In this document: positions 32,504 to 43,154 of the stretch, one piece after another
Layout: each line of letters begins with the position of its first letter
Numbering within the stretch: the first letter of the stretch is position 1
NCBI RefSeq assembly: GCF_013426735.1
Contig: NZ_AP023272.1
Location: 2,276,501 to 2,340,500, forward strand
Length of the DNA stretch: 64,000 nt
Source: Agrobacterium vitis
GTDB lineage: Bacteria > Pseudomonadota > Alphaproteobacteria > Rhizobiales > Rhizobiaceae
Direction: 5' to 3'
Position numbers and translations under genes: made by a program
Notes under the pieces: model-generated
Database searches by the model: none
Seen by the model: only the letters and a program-made list of their open reading frames with translations
What the model was told of the DNA's origin: nothing

Positions 32504-35296
32504 TTAGGTCGCGCTCTCATCCGGCGTCGCCGTATCGGTGGCGACACCCTCCTCGGCACTGGTCTCTGCACCGATCTCGCCATCCTCTTCGCCTTCCGGC
32601 TCATTGATGCGCTCGACCGATACAACCTTTTCATCCTTGGCGGTATTGAAGATCGTCACGCCCTTGGTGGCGCGGCTGGCGATGCGGATGCCATCGACCG
32701 GCACGCGGATCAACTGCCCACCATCTGAGACCAGCATGATCTGGTCCTTGTCTTCGACGGGGAAGGCCGCGACCAACTGGCCGATTTCCAATGTCTTTGA
32801 CGTGTCGGTGGCCCGAATGCCCTTGCCGCCTCGACCCGACGTGCGGAAGTCATAGGAAGAAGAGCGTTTTCCGATACCGCGTTCGGAGATCGTCAGCACG
32901 AATTGTTCGCGGGCCTTCAGTTCCTGATAACGCTCTTCGGACAAATCACCGATTTCACCCACCTCTTCGCCAACCAACGCAATATCGTCCTCGTCCACGC
33001 CACTGGCGCGGCGCTCCGTAGCAGAACGCTTCAGATAGGCCGCACGCTGCCATGGCTCGGCATCGACATGGCTCAAGATGGTCATCGAGATTATCCGGTC
33101 ATTTGGCTGCAATGAAATGCCGCGCACGCCGATGGAATTGCGACCGGCAAACACTCTGACTTCATCGACAGGGAAGCGGATCGCCTGACCCAAAGCCGTG
33201 GTCAGAAGCACATCGTCGTCAATCGTGCAGGTTTCGACGGAGAGGATTTCATCGCCCTCTTCCTCAAGCTTCATCGCAATTTTGCCATTGCGGTTGACCT
33301 GGACGAAATCGCTCAACTTGTTACGACGCACGGTACCCCGCGTTGTCGAGAACATCACGTCGAGATTATCCCAGCTTGCCTCATCCTCGGGCAGTGGCAT
33401 AATCGTCGTGATCCGCTCACCCGGCTCCAGCGGTAGCATGTTGATCAGCGCCTTGCCGCGTGACTGCGGCGTGCCAATCGGCAGACGCCAGACCTTCTCC
33501 TTGTAGACGATTCCGCGCGACGAGAAGAACAGAACCGGCGTATGGGTATTGGCAACAAATAGCCGGGTAACGAAATCCTCGTCGCGGGTCGCCATGCCGG
33601 AGCGGCCCTTGCCGCCGCGACGCTGGGCGCGATAGGTGACCAGCGGAACACGCTTGATATAGCCAAGATGCGAAACCGTCACCACCATGTCTTCACGGGC
33701 GATGAGATCCTCATCGTCCATGTCAGGGCCGCCTTCCATGATCTGGCTGCGGCGTGGCGTGCCAAATTCATCGCGCACGGCGACAAGCTCATCGACAACG
33801 ATGGTTTGAATCCGCGTGCGAGACGACAGAATATCGAGATAATCGGAGATTTCCGCCCCGATCTTGTTCAATTCCTCGTCGATTTCATCGCGGCCAAGTG
33901 CTGTCAGGCGGGCAAGACGCAATTCAAGGATAGCGCGGGCCTGCTCCTCCGACAGGTTATAGGTGTTGTCCTCGTTGATCCGATGGCGCGGATCATCGAT
34001 CAGCCGGATCAGGCTTTCGACATCAGCTGCCGGCCAGCGCCGCTCCATCAACTGCTCGCGCGCTGTTTGTGGATCTGGCGCCTGGCGGATCAGCCGGATG
34101 ACTTCATCGATATTGGCAACGGCAATGGCGAGGCCAACCAGCACATGGGCGCGGTCACGCGCCTTGCGCAAAAGATACTTCGTTCGCCGGCTAATAACCT
34201 CCTCGCGGAAGCTGACGAAAGCCCGCAGCATATCGAGCAGCGTCAACTGTTCCGGCTTGCCGCCATTCAGCGCCACCATGTTGCAGCCGAACGAGCTTTG
34301 CAGCGGCGTATAACGGTAGAGCTGGTTGAGGATCACGTCTGCATTGGCATCACGCTTCAACTCGACCACGACCCGGTAGCCCTGGCGGTCGGATTCGTCA
34401 CGCAGGTCGGAAATGCCCTCGATGCGCTTGTCGCGCACCAATTCGGCCATTTTCTCGATCATCGTCGACTTATTCACCTGATAGGGAATCTCGGTGATGA
34501 TGATCTGTTCGCGATCGCCACGCATCGGCTCGATCCGCGCCACGCCGCGCATGATCACCGAACCGCGTCCGGTCTCATAGGCCGAGCGAATGCCGCTACG
34601 GCCCAGAATCAGCGCGCCTGTCGGGAAGTCGGGACCGGGAATGATCTGCATCAGTTCCGGCAATTCGATAGCCGGGTTTTCAATCAGCGCGATACAGCCA
34701 TTGATGACTTCGACCAGATTGTGCGGCGGAATATTCGTCGCCATGCCGACGGCAATACCGCCAGCGCCGTTGACGAGAAGATTGGGGAATTTCGCTGGCA
34801 CGACCACAGGCTCGGACAGCGTGCCATCGTAGTTGTCACGAAAATCGACCGTATCTTTGTCCAGATCGTCCAGCAGCGAATGCGCCGCCTTTTGCAGGCG
34901 GCACTCGGTATAGCGTTCCGCCGCTGGCGGATCGCCATCGATGGAGCCGAAATTGCCCTGACCGTCGATCAGCGGCAGCCGCAGCGACCAATCCTGCGCC
35001 ATACGGGCCAGCGCGTCATAAATCGCCGAATTGCCGTGCGGATGGAATTTACCCATCACGTCGCCGGTCACACGGGCGCATTTCACATATTTCTTGTTCC
35101 AGTCGATCCCCAGTTCGGACATGCCAAACAGAATACGACGATGAACGGGCTTCAAACCATCACGGACATCAGGAAGCGCGCGGCTGACGATAACGCTCAT
35201 CGCGTAATCGAGATACGACCGCTGCATCTCCGTCATGATCGAAATGGGTTCGATATCGGACGGCATTTTGCCGCCGGGTGTGCTTTGCTCAGTCAA
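32504..35296 (-). CDS. gyrA: DNA gyrase subunit A
   Basis: 930 residues; breaks and rejoins DNA in the gyrase A2B2 complex. Catalytic Tyr129 in AAERYTECRL. Quinolone-determining segment reads HPHGNSAIYD, with Ser90 and Asp94 at the places of E. coli Ser83 and Asp87. C-terminal beta-pinwheel with the GyrA box QRRGGKG (RAQRRGGKGRSGM), then an acidic tail rich in Glu/Asp/Thr. The start is TTG at 35296 (TEQSTPGGK), kept because this N-terminus is conserved in rhizobial GyrA; ATG at 35266 is an alternative. Confidence 0.97.
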   Translation of the reverse strand: MTEQSTPGGKMPSDIEPISIMTEMQRSYLDYAMSVIVSRALPDVRDGLKPVHRRILFGMSELGIDWNKKYVKCARVTGDVMGKFHPHGNSAIYDALARMAQDWSLRLPLIDGQGNFGSIDGDPPAAERYTECRLQKAAHSLLDDLDKDTVDFRDNYDGTLSEPVVVPAKFPNLLVNGAGGIAVGMATNIPPHNLVEVINGCIALIENPAIELPELMQIIPGPDFPTGALILGRSGIRSAYETGRGSVIMRGVARIEPMRGDREQIIITEIPYQVNKSTMIEKMAELVRDKRIEGISDLRDESDRQGYRVVVELKRDANADVILNQLYRYTPLQSSFGCNMVALNGGKPEQLTLLDMLRAFVSFREEVISRRTKYLLRKARDRAHVLVGLAIAVANIDEVIRLIRQAPDPQTAREQLMERRWPAADVESLIRLIDDPRHRINEDNTYNLSEEQARAILELRLARLTALGRDEIDEELNKIGAEISDYLDILSSRTRIQTIVVDELVAVRDEFGTPRRSQIMEGGPDMDDEDLIAREDMVVTVSHLGYIKRVPLVTYRAQRRGGKGRSGMATRDEDFVTRLFVANTHTPVLFFSSRGIVYKEKVWRLPIGTPQSRGKALINMLPLEPGERITTIMPLPEDEASWDNLDVMFSTTRGTVRRNKLSDFVQVNRNGKIAMKLEEEGDEILSVETCTIDDDVLLTTALGQAIRFPVDEVRVFAGRNSIGVRGISLQPNDRIISMTILSHVDAEPWQRAAYLKRSATERRASGVDEDDIALVGEEVGEIGDLSEERYQELKAREQFVLTISERGIGKRSSSYDFRTSGRGGKGIRATDTSKTLEIGQLVAAFPVEDKDQIMLVSDGGQLIRVPVDGIRIASRATKGVTIFNTAKDEKVVSVERINEPEGEEDGEIGAETSAEEGVATDTATPDESAT

Positions 35297-35574
35297 AACG
35301 GGTCACGCCTGTTAGAATCACTAGGGATTTTATAGCGGAAAGCCCCTTTCCGCGCCAATTAGCTGGGAGGTTTTGAACAGGCTTTTGCGGCTATGACAAG
35401 GCATTTCTTGAACCCTGAGGCGCTATCTGCCCGAATGACCATCACAGGCGGCTTAACGTTGTCTACACGCGCGGGAAATCACTCTCCAACGGCCCGGATA
35501 TGGTAGAGGATTCTATCGCGCCACAGTTTCGCGCAATCTGTGGCCTTTATCCAAACCGAAACAGGAGAACATCC
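35297..35574. other. Divergent spacer between gyrA and marC-like gene
   Basis: 278 bp with no gene. A 7-bp hairpin GCGGAAA (35335-35341) / TTTCCGC (35347-35353) lies in the gyrA leader. No promoter motif is clear enough to call. Confidence 0.4.
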
Positions 35575-36204
35575 GTGACCAATGTCGAACTTCTCCTCAA
35601 TGCCTTTACCACCCTGCTGGTGACGCTGGACCCTCCGGGCCTGGCACCGCTGTTTCTTGGCCTGACACGCGGCATGACAAGGCATCAACGCAAGCAAGTG
35701 GCATTGCGTGGCGCGGCCATCGCTTTTGGCATCCTGGTGGTCTTTGCTGTATTCGGCGCCAGCATACTCGAGGCGCTCGGCATTTCCATCGGCGCGTTCC
35801 GTATCGCAGGCGGGTTGATGCTGTTTGTCATCGCTTTCGAGATGATTTTCGAAAAACGCCAGGAGCGTAAGGAAAAGACCTCGGAAGACGCGATTACCCG
35901 CGATCATATGCACAATATCGCCGTTTTCCCGCTGGCTTTGCCGCTGATCGCTGGCCCTGGCGCCATTTCCGCCACCATCCTGCTAGCAGGCGCCTTGCCG
36001 GGCCCGGTAGAGCGCACGGAACTGATCCTGGTCATCGGCCTGTGCATTGGCGTCGTACTGCTGGCCCTGGTGATCGCCGACCGCCTCGACCGGTTTTTAG
36101 GTGTGACAGGCCGGGCAATCCTAACTCGCCTGCTCGGCGTCATCCTGGCCGCGCTCTCCGTGCAATTCGTCGTTGACGGCATCAAATCGGCATTTCACCT
36201 TTGA
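35575..36204 (+). CDS. MarC family integral membrane protein
   Basis: 209 residues, six predicted helices, with the family pattern TLLVTLDPPGLAPLFLGLTRGM near the N-terminus and PLALPLIAGPGAISATILL in the middle. MarC proteins (UPF0056) have no proven transport function despite the historical name. The start is GTG 35575 with AGGAG seven bases upstream; the frame extends 25 codons further upstream without a ribosome site. Confidence 0.87.
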   Translation: MTNVELLLNAFTTLLVTLDPPGLAPLFLGLTRGMTRHQRKQVALRGAAIAFGILVVFAVFGASILEALGISIGAFRIAGGLMLFVIAFEMIFEKRQERKEKTSEDAITRDHMHNIAVFPLALPLIAGPGAISATILLAGALPGPVERTELILVIGLCIGVVLLALVIADRLDRFLGVTGRAILTRLLGVILAALSVQFVVDGIKSAFHL

Positions 36205-36210
36205 GGCCCA

Positions 36211-36240
36211 TGCAATGGCGATGAAAGCATCGCCATTGCA
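36211..36240. terminator. Perfect 13-bp hairpin between marC-like and RDD-like genes
   Basis: TGCAATGGCGATG (36211-36223), loop AAAG, CATCGCCATTGCA (36228-36240). It starts seven bases after the marC-like stop and 40 bases beyond the convergent RDD-like stop. There is no T-run on either side, so terminator function is uncertain. Confidence 0.45.
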
Positions 36241-36279
36241 AAATCGAAACCTTCCTAGGCGGTTTAGGACGGACATTTT

Positions 36280-36534
36280 CTAATGGTTCGCCCGCAATAT
36301 CCGTTTCCAGATCGTACCGCCCAGAAATCGATTGAACACGACAAAATAGGCGACAACCAAAGCAAACATGATGAAGGCGGGTAAGCCGTTCAACTGAAAA
36401 CCGTCTGGCGTCAAACCACCGCTCAGATAACCGACGATATAACCCAAGACGAAAAATGAACTGAACAGATCGAGTATGAAAGCAAGAATAATTCGCCATT
36501 GAGACGGTCTGCTTTTGGTTTCATCTTCAGGCAT
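36280..36534 (-). CDS. Small RDD-like membrane protein
   Basis: 84 residues with two hydrophobic segments (about 14-38 and 49-70). RIILAFILDLFSSFF resembles the R-D-D start of the RDD domain, and GGTIWKRILRA resembles its G-x-T-x-G-K-x-x-x-x end, though the second repeat is short. A preceding AGAGGT ribosome site supports translation. Function unknown; sits 42 bases downstream of ssb on the same strand. Confidence 0.7.
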   Translation of the reverse strand: MPEDETKSRPSQWRIILAFILDLFSSFFVLGYIVGYLSGGLTPDGFQLNGLPAFIMFALVVAYFVVFNRFLGGTIWKRILRANH

Positions 36535-36576
36535 AGACCTCTCCGATCACATCAAAAATTTTGCTGACCCTGCCGA

Positions 36577-37104
36577 TCAGAACGGAATATCGTCATCCAT
36601 ATCGCGCGAGAATCCGCCCGACGGCGCACTGGCACCGCGACCGCCGGACGACGCACCGCCGCTGCGGGCCGGGGCCGAGCCGTAGTCGTCGTAGCCACCG
36701 CCGCCGCCGAAATCGCTGCCGCCACGGGCAGCACCGCCGCCTGCCCCATCGCCACGACCGCCAAGCATGGTCAGGGTCGAATTGAAGCCCTGGAGGACGA
36801 TTTCCGTCGAGTAACGGTCATTGCCGTTCTGGTCCTGCCATTTACGGGTCTGAAGCTGACCCTCGATATAAACGGTCGCGCCCTTCTTCAGATATTGTTC
36901 GGCCACCTTGCAGAGACCTTCGTTGAAGATCACCACGCTATGCCATTCGGTCTTTTCCTTGCGCTCACCGGAATTGCGGTCGCGCCAGGATTCGGACGTG
37001 GCGATGCGCAGGTTGGCAATCGGCTTACCGTCCTGGGTGCGGCGGATTTCCGGGTCAGCTCCCAGATTGCCGATCAAAATAACCTTGTTGACGCTTCCAG
37101 CCAT
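36577..37104 (-). CDS. ssb: Single-stranded DNA-binding protein
   Basis: 175 residues. OB-fold 1-115 ([44 protein letters not shown]), then a Gly/Ser/Ala-rich flexible linker and the acidic C-terminal tip DMDDDIPF that docks repair and replication proteins. ATG 37104 has GAGGTGAG upstream; GTG 37113 overlaps that site and was rejected. Divergent from uvrA with a LexA box between. Confidence 0.97.
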   Translation of the reverse strand: MAGSVNKVILIGNLGADPEIRRTQDGKPIANLRIATSESWRDRNSGERKEKTEWHSVVIFNEGLCKVAEQYLKKGATVYIEGQLQTRKWQDQNGNDRYSTEIVLQGFNSTLTMLGGRGDGAGGGAARGGSDFGGGGGYDDYGSAPARSGGASSGGRGASAPSGGFSRDMDDDIPF

Positions 37105-37230
37105 GATACTCACCTCGCTGCCACCATGGGGCGGCTTACAAATCCAATCAATTTTAACCTTATCCTATCCCTGTCGATTAGGGGCAGCCAGATCACCTGT
37201 AATCCACAGCGAAGAATCCAGATCAAAAAT

Positions 37231-37245
37231 GTTCTTTCTTTGTTC
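37231..37245 (+). promoter_or_regulatory. LexA (SOS) box between ssb and uvrA
   Basis: GTTC-TTTCTTT-GTTC, an exact match to the alphaproteobacterial LexA consensus GTTC-N7-GTTC, 137 bases before uvrA and 126 before ssb. uvrA is a known SOS gene in this class. Confidence 0.85.
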
Positions 37246-37382
37246 TAATAAATTTGTATGATGCAGTCAACTCTATCGGAATCCAACGCAGAATCGACCT
37301 ACCCGTCTCGACAGGACGGCAGCAGTGACTAAATAAGGAGCGGCATTCCTGCCTGCGGCTCTCTCCCAAACCGAGTTTTGTT

Positions 37383-40304
37383 ATGAGCGAATTGAAGACG
37401 ATTTCCATCCGTGGTGCGCGCGAGCACAATCTCAAGGGCATCGACCTTGACCTGCCGCGCAACAGCCTGATCGTGATGACCGGCCTTTCCGGCTCGGGAA
37501 AGTCGTCGCTGGCCTTCGATACGATCTATGCCGAGGGCCAGCGCCGCTACGTCGAAAGCTTGTCGGCCTATGCCCGGCAATTCCTGGAGATGATGCAAAA
37601 ACCCGATGTGGACCTGATTGAGGGCCTATCGCCAGCAATCTCCATCGAGCAAAAGACCACCTCGCGCAATCCGCGCTCGACGGTTGGGACCGTCACCGAA
37701 ATCTACGATTATATGCGCCTGCTGTTTGCCCGCATCGGTGTACCCTATTCGCCAGCAACCGGCCTGCCGATCGAGAGCCAGACCGTTAGTCAGATGGTTG
37801 ACCGCGTTCTGGCCTTCGAGGAAGGAACAAGGCTTTATATTCTTGCGCCGCTGATCCGGGGCCGCAAGGGCGAGTATAAGAAAGAACTCGCCGAATTGAT
37901 GAAGAAAGGCTTCCAGCGCGTCAAGATTGATGGCCAATTCTACGAAATCGCCGAGGCGCCAACCCTCGACAAGAAATACAAGCACGATATCGACATCGTC
38001 GTTGACCGCGTCGTGGTACGGGCCGACATGGCCTCTCGGCTGGCCGACAGCCTGGAAACCTGCCTTCGCCTGGCCGATGGGTTGGCGGTTGCCGAATTTG
38101 CCGACAAGCCACTGCCGGCCAATGAAACTTCGGCTGGCGGTTCCGCCAACAAGTCGTTGAATGAGACCCATGAGCGGGTTCTGTTTTCGGAAAAATTTGC
38201 CTGCCCGGTCTCCGGCTTTACCATTCCGGAAATCGAGCCCCGGCTGTTTTCCTTCAACAATCCATTCGGTGCCTGCCCGACCTGCGACGGCCTTGGTTTC
38301 CAGCAGAAGATTGATGAAGCGCTGATCATTCCCGAAGCCGACAAGCGGTTGAAGGACGGTGCAATTGCCCCCTGGGCAAAATCCAGCTCTCCTTATTACG
38401 ACCAGACCCTTGAAGGCCTCGGCAAAGCTTTTGGCTTCAAGTTGACCAGCAAATGGTCGGAGCTGAGCGCTGAGGCGCAGAAATCCATCCTGCACGGCAC
38501 GGAAGAAAAGATCGAGTTTCACTACGCCGACGGTGCACGCTCCTATAGCGCGACAAAAACCTTCGAAGGCATCGTGCCAAATCTGGAGCGGCGCTGGAAG
38601 GAAACCGATAGTGCTTGGGCGCGGGAAGAAATCGAGCGCTACATGTCCGCCGCACCCTGCCCCGTCTGCAAGGGTTTCAGGCTGAAACCGGAAGCGCTGG
38701 CGGTGAAAATCAACGGCTTGCATATTGGCCAGGTGACGGAAATGTCGATCCGGGTTGCCGGTGGCTGGTTCGAGACCCTGCCTGGTCTGTTGACCGACAA
38801 GCAAAACGAGATCGCCGTTCGTATTCTCAAGGAAATCCGCGAACGCCTGAGCTTCCTCAACGATGTCGGGCTGGATTATCTCAGCCTGTCGCGCAATTCC
38901 GGCACCCTGTCTGGCGGTGAAAGCCAGCGCATCCGGCTTGCCTCGCAGATCGGCTCAGGGCTGACCGGTGTGCTTTATGTGCTGGATGAGCCGTCGATTG
39001 GCCTGCACCAGCGCGATAATGCCCGCCTTCTCGATACGCTGAAGCACCTGCGTGATATCGGCAATACGGTGATTGTCGTCGAGCATGACGAGGATGCCAT
39101 TCTGGCCGCCGATTATGTGGTCGATATCGGCCCTGCGGCAGGCATTCATGGTGGCCAGGTGATCGCCAAAGGCAGTCCGCAAGACATCATGGCCAATGAC
39201 AAATCGCTGACCGGTAAATATCTGACCGGCGAGCTTGGCGTTAAAGTGCCACCAGCGCGGCGTAAGCCCAAGAAAGGCCAGCAGATCAAGGTGATCGGCG
39301 CGCGGGGCAACAATCTGAAGAATGTCACGGCGGCCATTCCGCTTGGTGTGTTTACCGCCGTTACCGGCGTTTCCGGCGGTGGCAAATCGACCTTCCTGAT
39401 CGAGACACTGTATAAGGCAGCAGCGAGACGGGTTATGGGCGCCCGGGAAAATCCGGCCGATCACGACCGGATCGATGGTTTCGAATTCATCGATAAGGTG
39501 ATCGATATTGACCAGTCGCCGATTGGCCGCACGCCGCGCTCCAACCCAGCCACCTATACCGGCGCGTTTACGCCAATTCGAGACTGGTTTTCCGGTCTGC
39601 CGGAGGCCAAGGCGCGCGGTTATCAGCCCGGCCGCTTCTCCTTCAACGTCAAGGGCGGACGTTGTGAAGCCTGCCAGGGCGATGGCGTCATCAAGATTGA
39701 AATGCACTTCCTGCCGGATGTCTATGTCACTTGCGACGTCTGCCATGGCAAACGCTATAATCGCGAAACGCTTGATGTGACCTTCAAAACCAAATCGATC
39801 GCCGATGTGCTGGACATGACGGTCGAGGAAGGTGTGGAATTCTTCTCGGCTGTCCCTGCGGTGCGCGACAAGCTTCAAGCGCTGTTCGATGTCGGCCTCG
39901 GCTACATCAAGGTAGGGCAACAGGCCAATACGCTGTCGGGCGGCGAAGCCCAACGCATCAAGCTTGCCAAGGAACTCTCGAAGAAATCGACGGGTCGCAC
40001 GCTTTATATTCTCGATGAACCGACCACCGGCCTGCATTTTCATGACGTCGCCAAGCTTTTGGAAATGCTTCAGGAACTGGTCGATCAGGGTAATTCGGTC
40101 GTGGTTATCGAGCACAATCTCGAAGTCATCAAGACTGCCGATCACATCATCGATTTTGGACCTGAAGGCGGCGATGGCGGCGGCGAGATCGTCGCCCAAG
40201 GCACGCCGGAAGAGATCGTCAAGGTCGAGGCGTCCTATACAGGCCATTTCCTGCGAGAATTGCTGGAGCGCCGTCCGATGAAGAAGCCGCAAGCCGCAGA
40301 ATAG
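37383..40304 (+). CDS. uvrA: Excinuclease ABC subunit A
   Basis: 973 residues; damage-recognition ATPase of nucleotide excision repair, loads UvrB. Two ABC modules: Walker [11 protein letters not shown] near 31 and [10 protein letters not shown] near 660, signatures [12 protein letters not shown] and [12 protein letters not shown]. Zinc sites are formed by CPVSGF...CPTCDG and by CEACQGDG...CDVCHGK. The ATG at 37383 has no strong ribosome site, but [20 protein letters not shown] is the conserved start. Confidence 0.98.
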   Translation: MSELKTISIRGAREHNLKGIDLDLPRNSLIVMTGLSGSGKSSLAFDTIYAEGQRRYVESLSAYARQFLEMMQKPDVDLIEGLSPAISIEQKTTSRNPRSTVGTVTEIYDYMRLLFARIGVPYSPATGLPIESQTVSQMVDRVLAFEEGTRLYILAPLIRGRKGEYKKELAELMKKGFQRVKIDGQFYEIAEAPTLDKKYKHDIDIVVDRVVVRADMASRLADSLETCLRLADGLAVAEFADKPLPANETSAGGSANKSLNETHERVLFSEKFACPVSGFTIPEIEPRLFSFNNPFGACPTCDGLGFQQKIDEALIIPEADKRLKDGAIAPWAKSSSPYYDQTLEGLGKAFGFKLTSKWSELSAEAQKSILHGTEEKIEFHYADGARSYSATKTFEGIVPNLERRWKETDSAWAREEIERYMSAAPCPVCKGFRLKPEALAVKINGLHIGQVTEMSIRVAGGWFETLPGLLTDKQNEIAVRILKEIRERLSFLNDVGLDYLSLSRNSGTLSGGESQRIRLASQIGSGLTGVLYVLDEPSIGLHQRDNARLLDTLKHLRDIGNTVIVVEHDEDAILAADYVVDIGPAAGIHGGQVIAKGSPQDIMANDKSLTGKYLTGELGVKVPPARRKPKKGQQIKVIGARGNNLKNVTAAIPLGVFTAVTGVSGGGKSTFLIETLYKAAARRVMGARENPADHDRIDGFEFIDKVIDIDQSPIGRTPRSNPATYTGAFTPIRDWFSGLPEAKARGYQPGRFSFNVKGGRCEACQGDGVIKIEMHFLPDVYVTCDVCHGKRYNRETLDVTFKTKSIADVLDMTVEEGVEFFSAVPAVRDKLQALFDVGLGYIKVGQQANTLSGGEAQRIKLAKELSKKSTGRTLYILDEPTTGLHFHDVAKLLEMLQELVDQGNSVVVIEHNLEVIKTADHIIDFGPEGGDGGGEIVAQGTPEEIVKVEASYTGHFLRELLERRPMKKPQAAE

Positions 40305-40325
40305 CGATCAACAAGGAGTGGGCAG

Positions 40326-41129
40326 ATGACCTCAGGCACAATCCGTACCGGCATCGGCGGCTGGACGTTCGAGCCTTGGGAAGGCACGTTCTATCCTGAA
40401 AAGCTGCCGAAGAAACGGCAGATGGAACATGCCAGTCGCCAGCTCACGGCTATTGAGGTCAACGGCACCTATTATTCCAGCCAAAAGCCGGAGACTTTTG
40501 CCAAATGGGCCTCTGACGTGCCTGACGATTTCGTCTTTTCGTTGAAAGCCAGTCGTTATTGCACCAATCGTAAGATATTGGCGGAGGCCGGCCCGTCTAT
40601 TGAGAAATTCCTGAACCAGGGTATTGCCGAACTTGGCAGCCACCTTGGCCCAATTCTCTGGCAATTCATGGCAACGAAAAAGTTCGAACCTGAGGATTTC
40701 GAGGGGTTTCTGTCGCTCCTGCCGAAAACCCTCAATGGTTTGACGCTGCGGCATGTGGTCGAGCCACGCCATCCCTCGTTCCAGACACCTGATTTCATCA
40801 CCATGCTGGAGCGTCATGGCGTGGCCGCAGTCTGCGCTGATCACCACGATTACCCGATGTTTGCCGATGTCACCGCGGATTTCGTCTATGCCCGACTGCA
40901 AAAGGGAACGGATGAGGTCAAGACCTGCTATCCTGAAACCCAGGTGAAGGACTGGGCAAAACGGTTTTCTGCCTATGCCGATGGCGGGGTGCCGCAGGAT
41001 TTGCCGCTGATCGCGCCGCACCGGATAGTGGATAAAAAACCACGCGATGTCTTTGCGTTTTTCATCACGGGCGGCAAGGTCAATGCGCCGAATGGCGCGC
41101 AAATGCTTCAGAAAGCGCTATCGAACTGA
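40326..41129 (+). CDS. DUF72 domain protein (YecE-like)
   Basis: 267 residues of the YecE/DUF72 TIM-barrel-like family: RTGIGGWTFEPWEGTFYPEKLP at the start, TAIEVNGTYYSSQKPETFAKW, FSLKASRYCTN, RHVVEPRHPSF and a C-terminal DVFAFFITG. Biochemical function is not established for the family. It begins 21 bases after uvrA, with AAGGAG before the ATG, so it is probably cotranscribed with uvrA and may share its SOS control. Confidence 0.85.
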   Translation: MTSGTIRTGIGGWTFEPWEGTFYPEKLPKKRQMEHASRQLTAIEVNGTYYSSQKPETFAKWASDVPDDFVFSLKASRYCTNRKILAEAGPSIEKFLNQGIAELGSHLGPILWQFMATKKFEPEDFEGFLSLLPKTLNGLTLRHVVEPRHPSFQTPDFITMLERHGVAAVCADHHDYPMFADVTADFVYARLQKGTDEVKTCYPETQVKDWAKRFSAYADGGVPQDLPLIAPHRIVDKKPRDVFAFFITGGKVNAPNGAQMLQKALSN

Positions 41130-41136
41130 ATTTCTC

Positions 41137-41676
41137 ATGATGACGACATCTATCGGCGACACTCTCAGCACGATCCATATCGGTCCCGCTACGGCTCACC
41201 ATTTTTGCAGTCTGCGCAAGGTGGAATTGGCCTCGTTCGAAACCCTTCGGGCTGCTGGGGCCGTAACAGGCGACCCTGTTGCAAGCAGCGACGAGGAATT
41301 GCAAGTGTATCTCGATGCCGGTCTGCTTCTGGCGGCTTTCGATGGAACTGAGAGTCCGGTCGGATATGCTGGGGGCTATATCAGCGAGGGATGGCTGCAC
41401 ATAGGAGAAGTGGATGTTCATCCTGAATGGCAGCGGCGGGGAATTGGACGGCACCTCATAAACGCTCTGCTCACTGAAGGACGGGCCAGACATCTCTTGG
41501 GTTCGACCCTGACAACGGATCGTTTCGCGCCTTTCAACGCGCCCTTTTATTCTTCTCTTGGGTTTCATGCCGTTGAGGGGGACGCCTGTCCCATGCGCTT
41601 GAAAGAGATTCTTGCCGCAGAAGTGGCGAAGGGCCTCAATCCACTTCGCCGTGTCGCCATGATGCTGATGTTTTAG
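41137..41676 (+). CDS. GNAT family N-acetyltransferase
   Basis: 179 residues. The acetyl-CoA loop is readable as EVDVHPEWQRRGIGRHLINALL (the R/Q-x-x-G-x-G/A motif), followed by beta strand and FYSSLGFHAVEGD. Acceptor unknown. Two adjacent ATGs (41137 and 41140) are possible; the longer frame overlapping the DUF72 gene is rejected. It overlaps the convergent nnr stop by four bases. Confidence 0.8.
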   Translation: MMTTSIGDTLSTIHIGPATAHHFCSLRKVELASFETLRAAGAVTGDPVASSDEELQVYLDAGLLLAAFDGTESPVGYAGGYISEGWLHIGEVDVHPEWQRRGIGRHLINALLTEGRARHLLGSTLTTDRFAPFNAPFYSSLGFHAVEGDACPMRLKEILAAEVAKGLNPLRRVAMMLMF

Positions 41677-43154
41677 TCTTGGCGAAAGGGCCGCACAGCC
41701 GCAGCCAGATCCTCTGCTGTCAACCCCTCGCCGAGCCTTGCGCCCGTTTCAGCATGGAGCCAGACACCTGCTGCCGCCGCCTCAAAGGCCGGAACGCCTT
41801 GCGCTCGTAGTCCGCCAATGATCCCGGCCAACACATCGCCGGAACCGGCTGTGGCAAGCCACGGCGGCGCATTTTCGTTGATCAGCGCCCGGCCATCGGG
41901 AGCGGCAATCACTGTGTCTGCACCTTTGTACACCACGGCTGCATTGGCTTTGCTGGCAGCGGCTTGGGCCTTTTCAACTTTACCCAACGTCTTGTCACCG
42001 GCAATATCGGCAAACAGACGAGCGAATTCGCCCTCATGCGGCGTCAGAACCAAGCGGGTTTCGCCGCCAGAAAATGCGTTGAATAGTTCGTCTGGTTGAT
42101 CCCTAAAAGAGGAAATACCGTCAGCATCAAGAACCAGCTTGCGTTTGGACAGCGCAAGAGTGAATGCCCGTGCCTTTTTACCAATCCCGAAACCGGGTCC
42201 GAGCACAAAGGCGCTCATCCGTTGGTCGCTCAGATAGTCTTCAAGGGCCGTGAGATCATCGATGGTCTTCACCATCACGGCAGTGGTCTGAGCAGCATTG
42301 ACAAGGACGGCACTGGCCGGTGAGGCTAGCGTCACCAGCCCGGCCCCGGCCTTCAATCCTGCTATAGCGGCGAGCCGTGCGGCGCCTGTTGCACTGGTGC
42401 GGCCGGAAAACACCGTGAGGTGGCCTCGGGTGAATTTATGGCTGGCGCCAGAGATTTTTGGTAGGACATGCGCCCAGAAATCGGGATGATTGACGGCAAC
42501 CTCGCCTCGATGTCGTTCAACGATACGACGTGGAATACCGATGTCGTAGATCTCCACCGTTCCGCAAAGCGAACGTCCCGGCAGCAACACATGTCCCGGT
42601 TTTCTTGCCACGAATGTCACCGTATGGACCGCCTGAAACGCCACCGGACGGGGCTGGCCCGTTCGACCATCGACACCGGAGGGCAGATCGACCGCCAGAA
42701 CAGCAGTACCGGCCTGGTTGATCCGCTTGATCAGTTCCGTGAGCGGCGAAGGCAGGTCGCGCGCCAGTCCGGCCCCAAACAACGCATCGACCACCAGATC
42801 CCCCTCCTGAGGATCATAGAGAGCTAGGGGTTCCACCTTGCCCTGGTAATCCGCAAAAGCCAGGGCGGCATCTCCATTCAGCTTTTCCGGTTCACCCAGA
42901 CAAAAGACCTGAACAGAAACGCCTGATACCCGTAGCGCCTCGGCAGCGACATAGCCGTCACCGCCATTGTTTCCCGGCCCACACAGCACCGCGACCCTAA
43001 ACGCCTGTGGGAAAAGCCGGAGTGCCGCTGCCGCCACGGCAGAACCGGCTTTGCGCATCAGCCCATAACTATCGATGCCCGAGTTGGCCGCGTCGTGGTC
43101 CACCATCGCCATGGAAGAGGGAGAAATCAGGTGATGAAAAGATGTTTGCATCAT
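41673..43154 (-). CDS. nnr: Bifunctional NAD(P)H-hydrate epimerase / ADP-dependent dehydratase
   Basis: 493 residues. Repairs hydrated NAD(P)H. N-terminal YjeF-type epimerase (about 1-215) with AVLCGPGNNGGDGYVAAEAL and AVDLPSGVDGRTG; C-terminal ribokinase-like dehydratase (225-490) with VLGPGFG, TRLVLTPHEGEFARLF, VVYKGADTVIAAPDGR and the GSGDVLAG catalytic Asp. Divergent from glnB, an arrangement common in rhizobia. Confidence 0.95.
   Translation of the reverse strand: MMQTSFHHLISPSSMAMVDHDAANSGIDSYGLMRKAGSAVAAAALRLFPQAFRVAVLCGPGNNGGDGYVAAEALRVSGVSVQVFCLGEPEKLNGDAALAFADYQGKVEPLALYDPQEGDLVVDALFGAGLARDLPSPLTELIKRINQAGTAVLAVDLPSGVDGRTGQPRPVAFQAVHTVTFVARKPGHVLLPGRSLCGTVEIYDIGIPRRIVERHRGEVAVNHPDFWAHVLPKISGASHKFTRGHLTVFSGRTSATGAARLAAIAGLKAGAGLVTLASPASAVLVNAAQTTAVMVKTIDDLTALEDYLSDQRMSAFVLGPGFGIGKKARAFTLALSKRKLVLDADGISSFRDQPDELFNAFSGGETRLVLTPHEGEFARLFADIAGDKTLGKVEKAQAAASKANAAVVYKGADTVIAAPDGRALINENAPPWLATAGSGDVLAGIIGGLRAQGVPAFEAAAAGVWLHAETGARLGEGLTAEDLAAAVRPFRQD

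Noticed and set aside
33668..35335. 555-codon plus-strand open frame opposite gyrA
   Set aside because: It mirrors gyrA codon structure, its product has no recognisable domain, and the minus-strand gene is certain. GC-rich third positions create such shadows.
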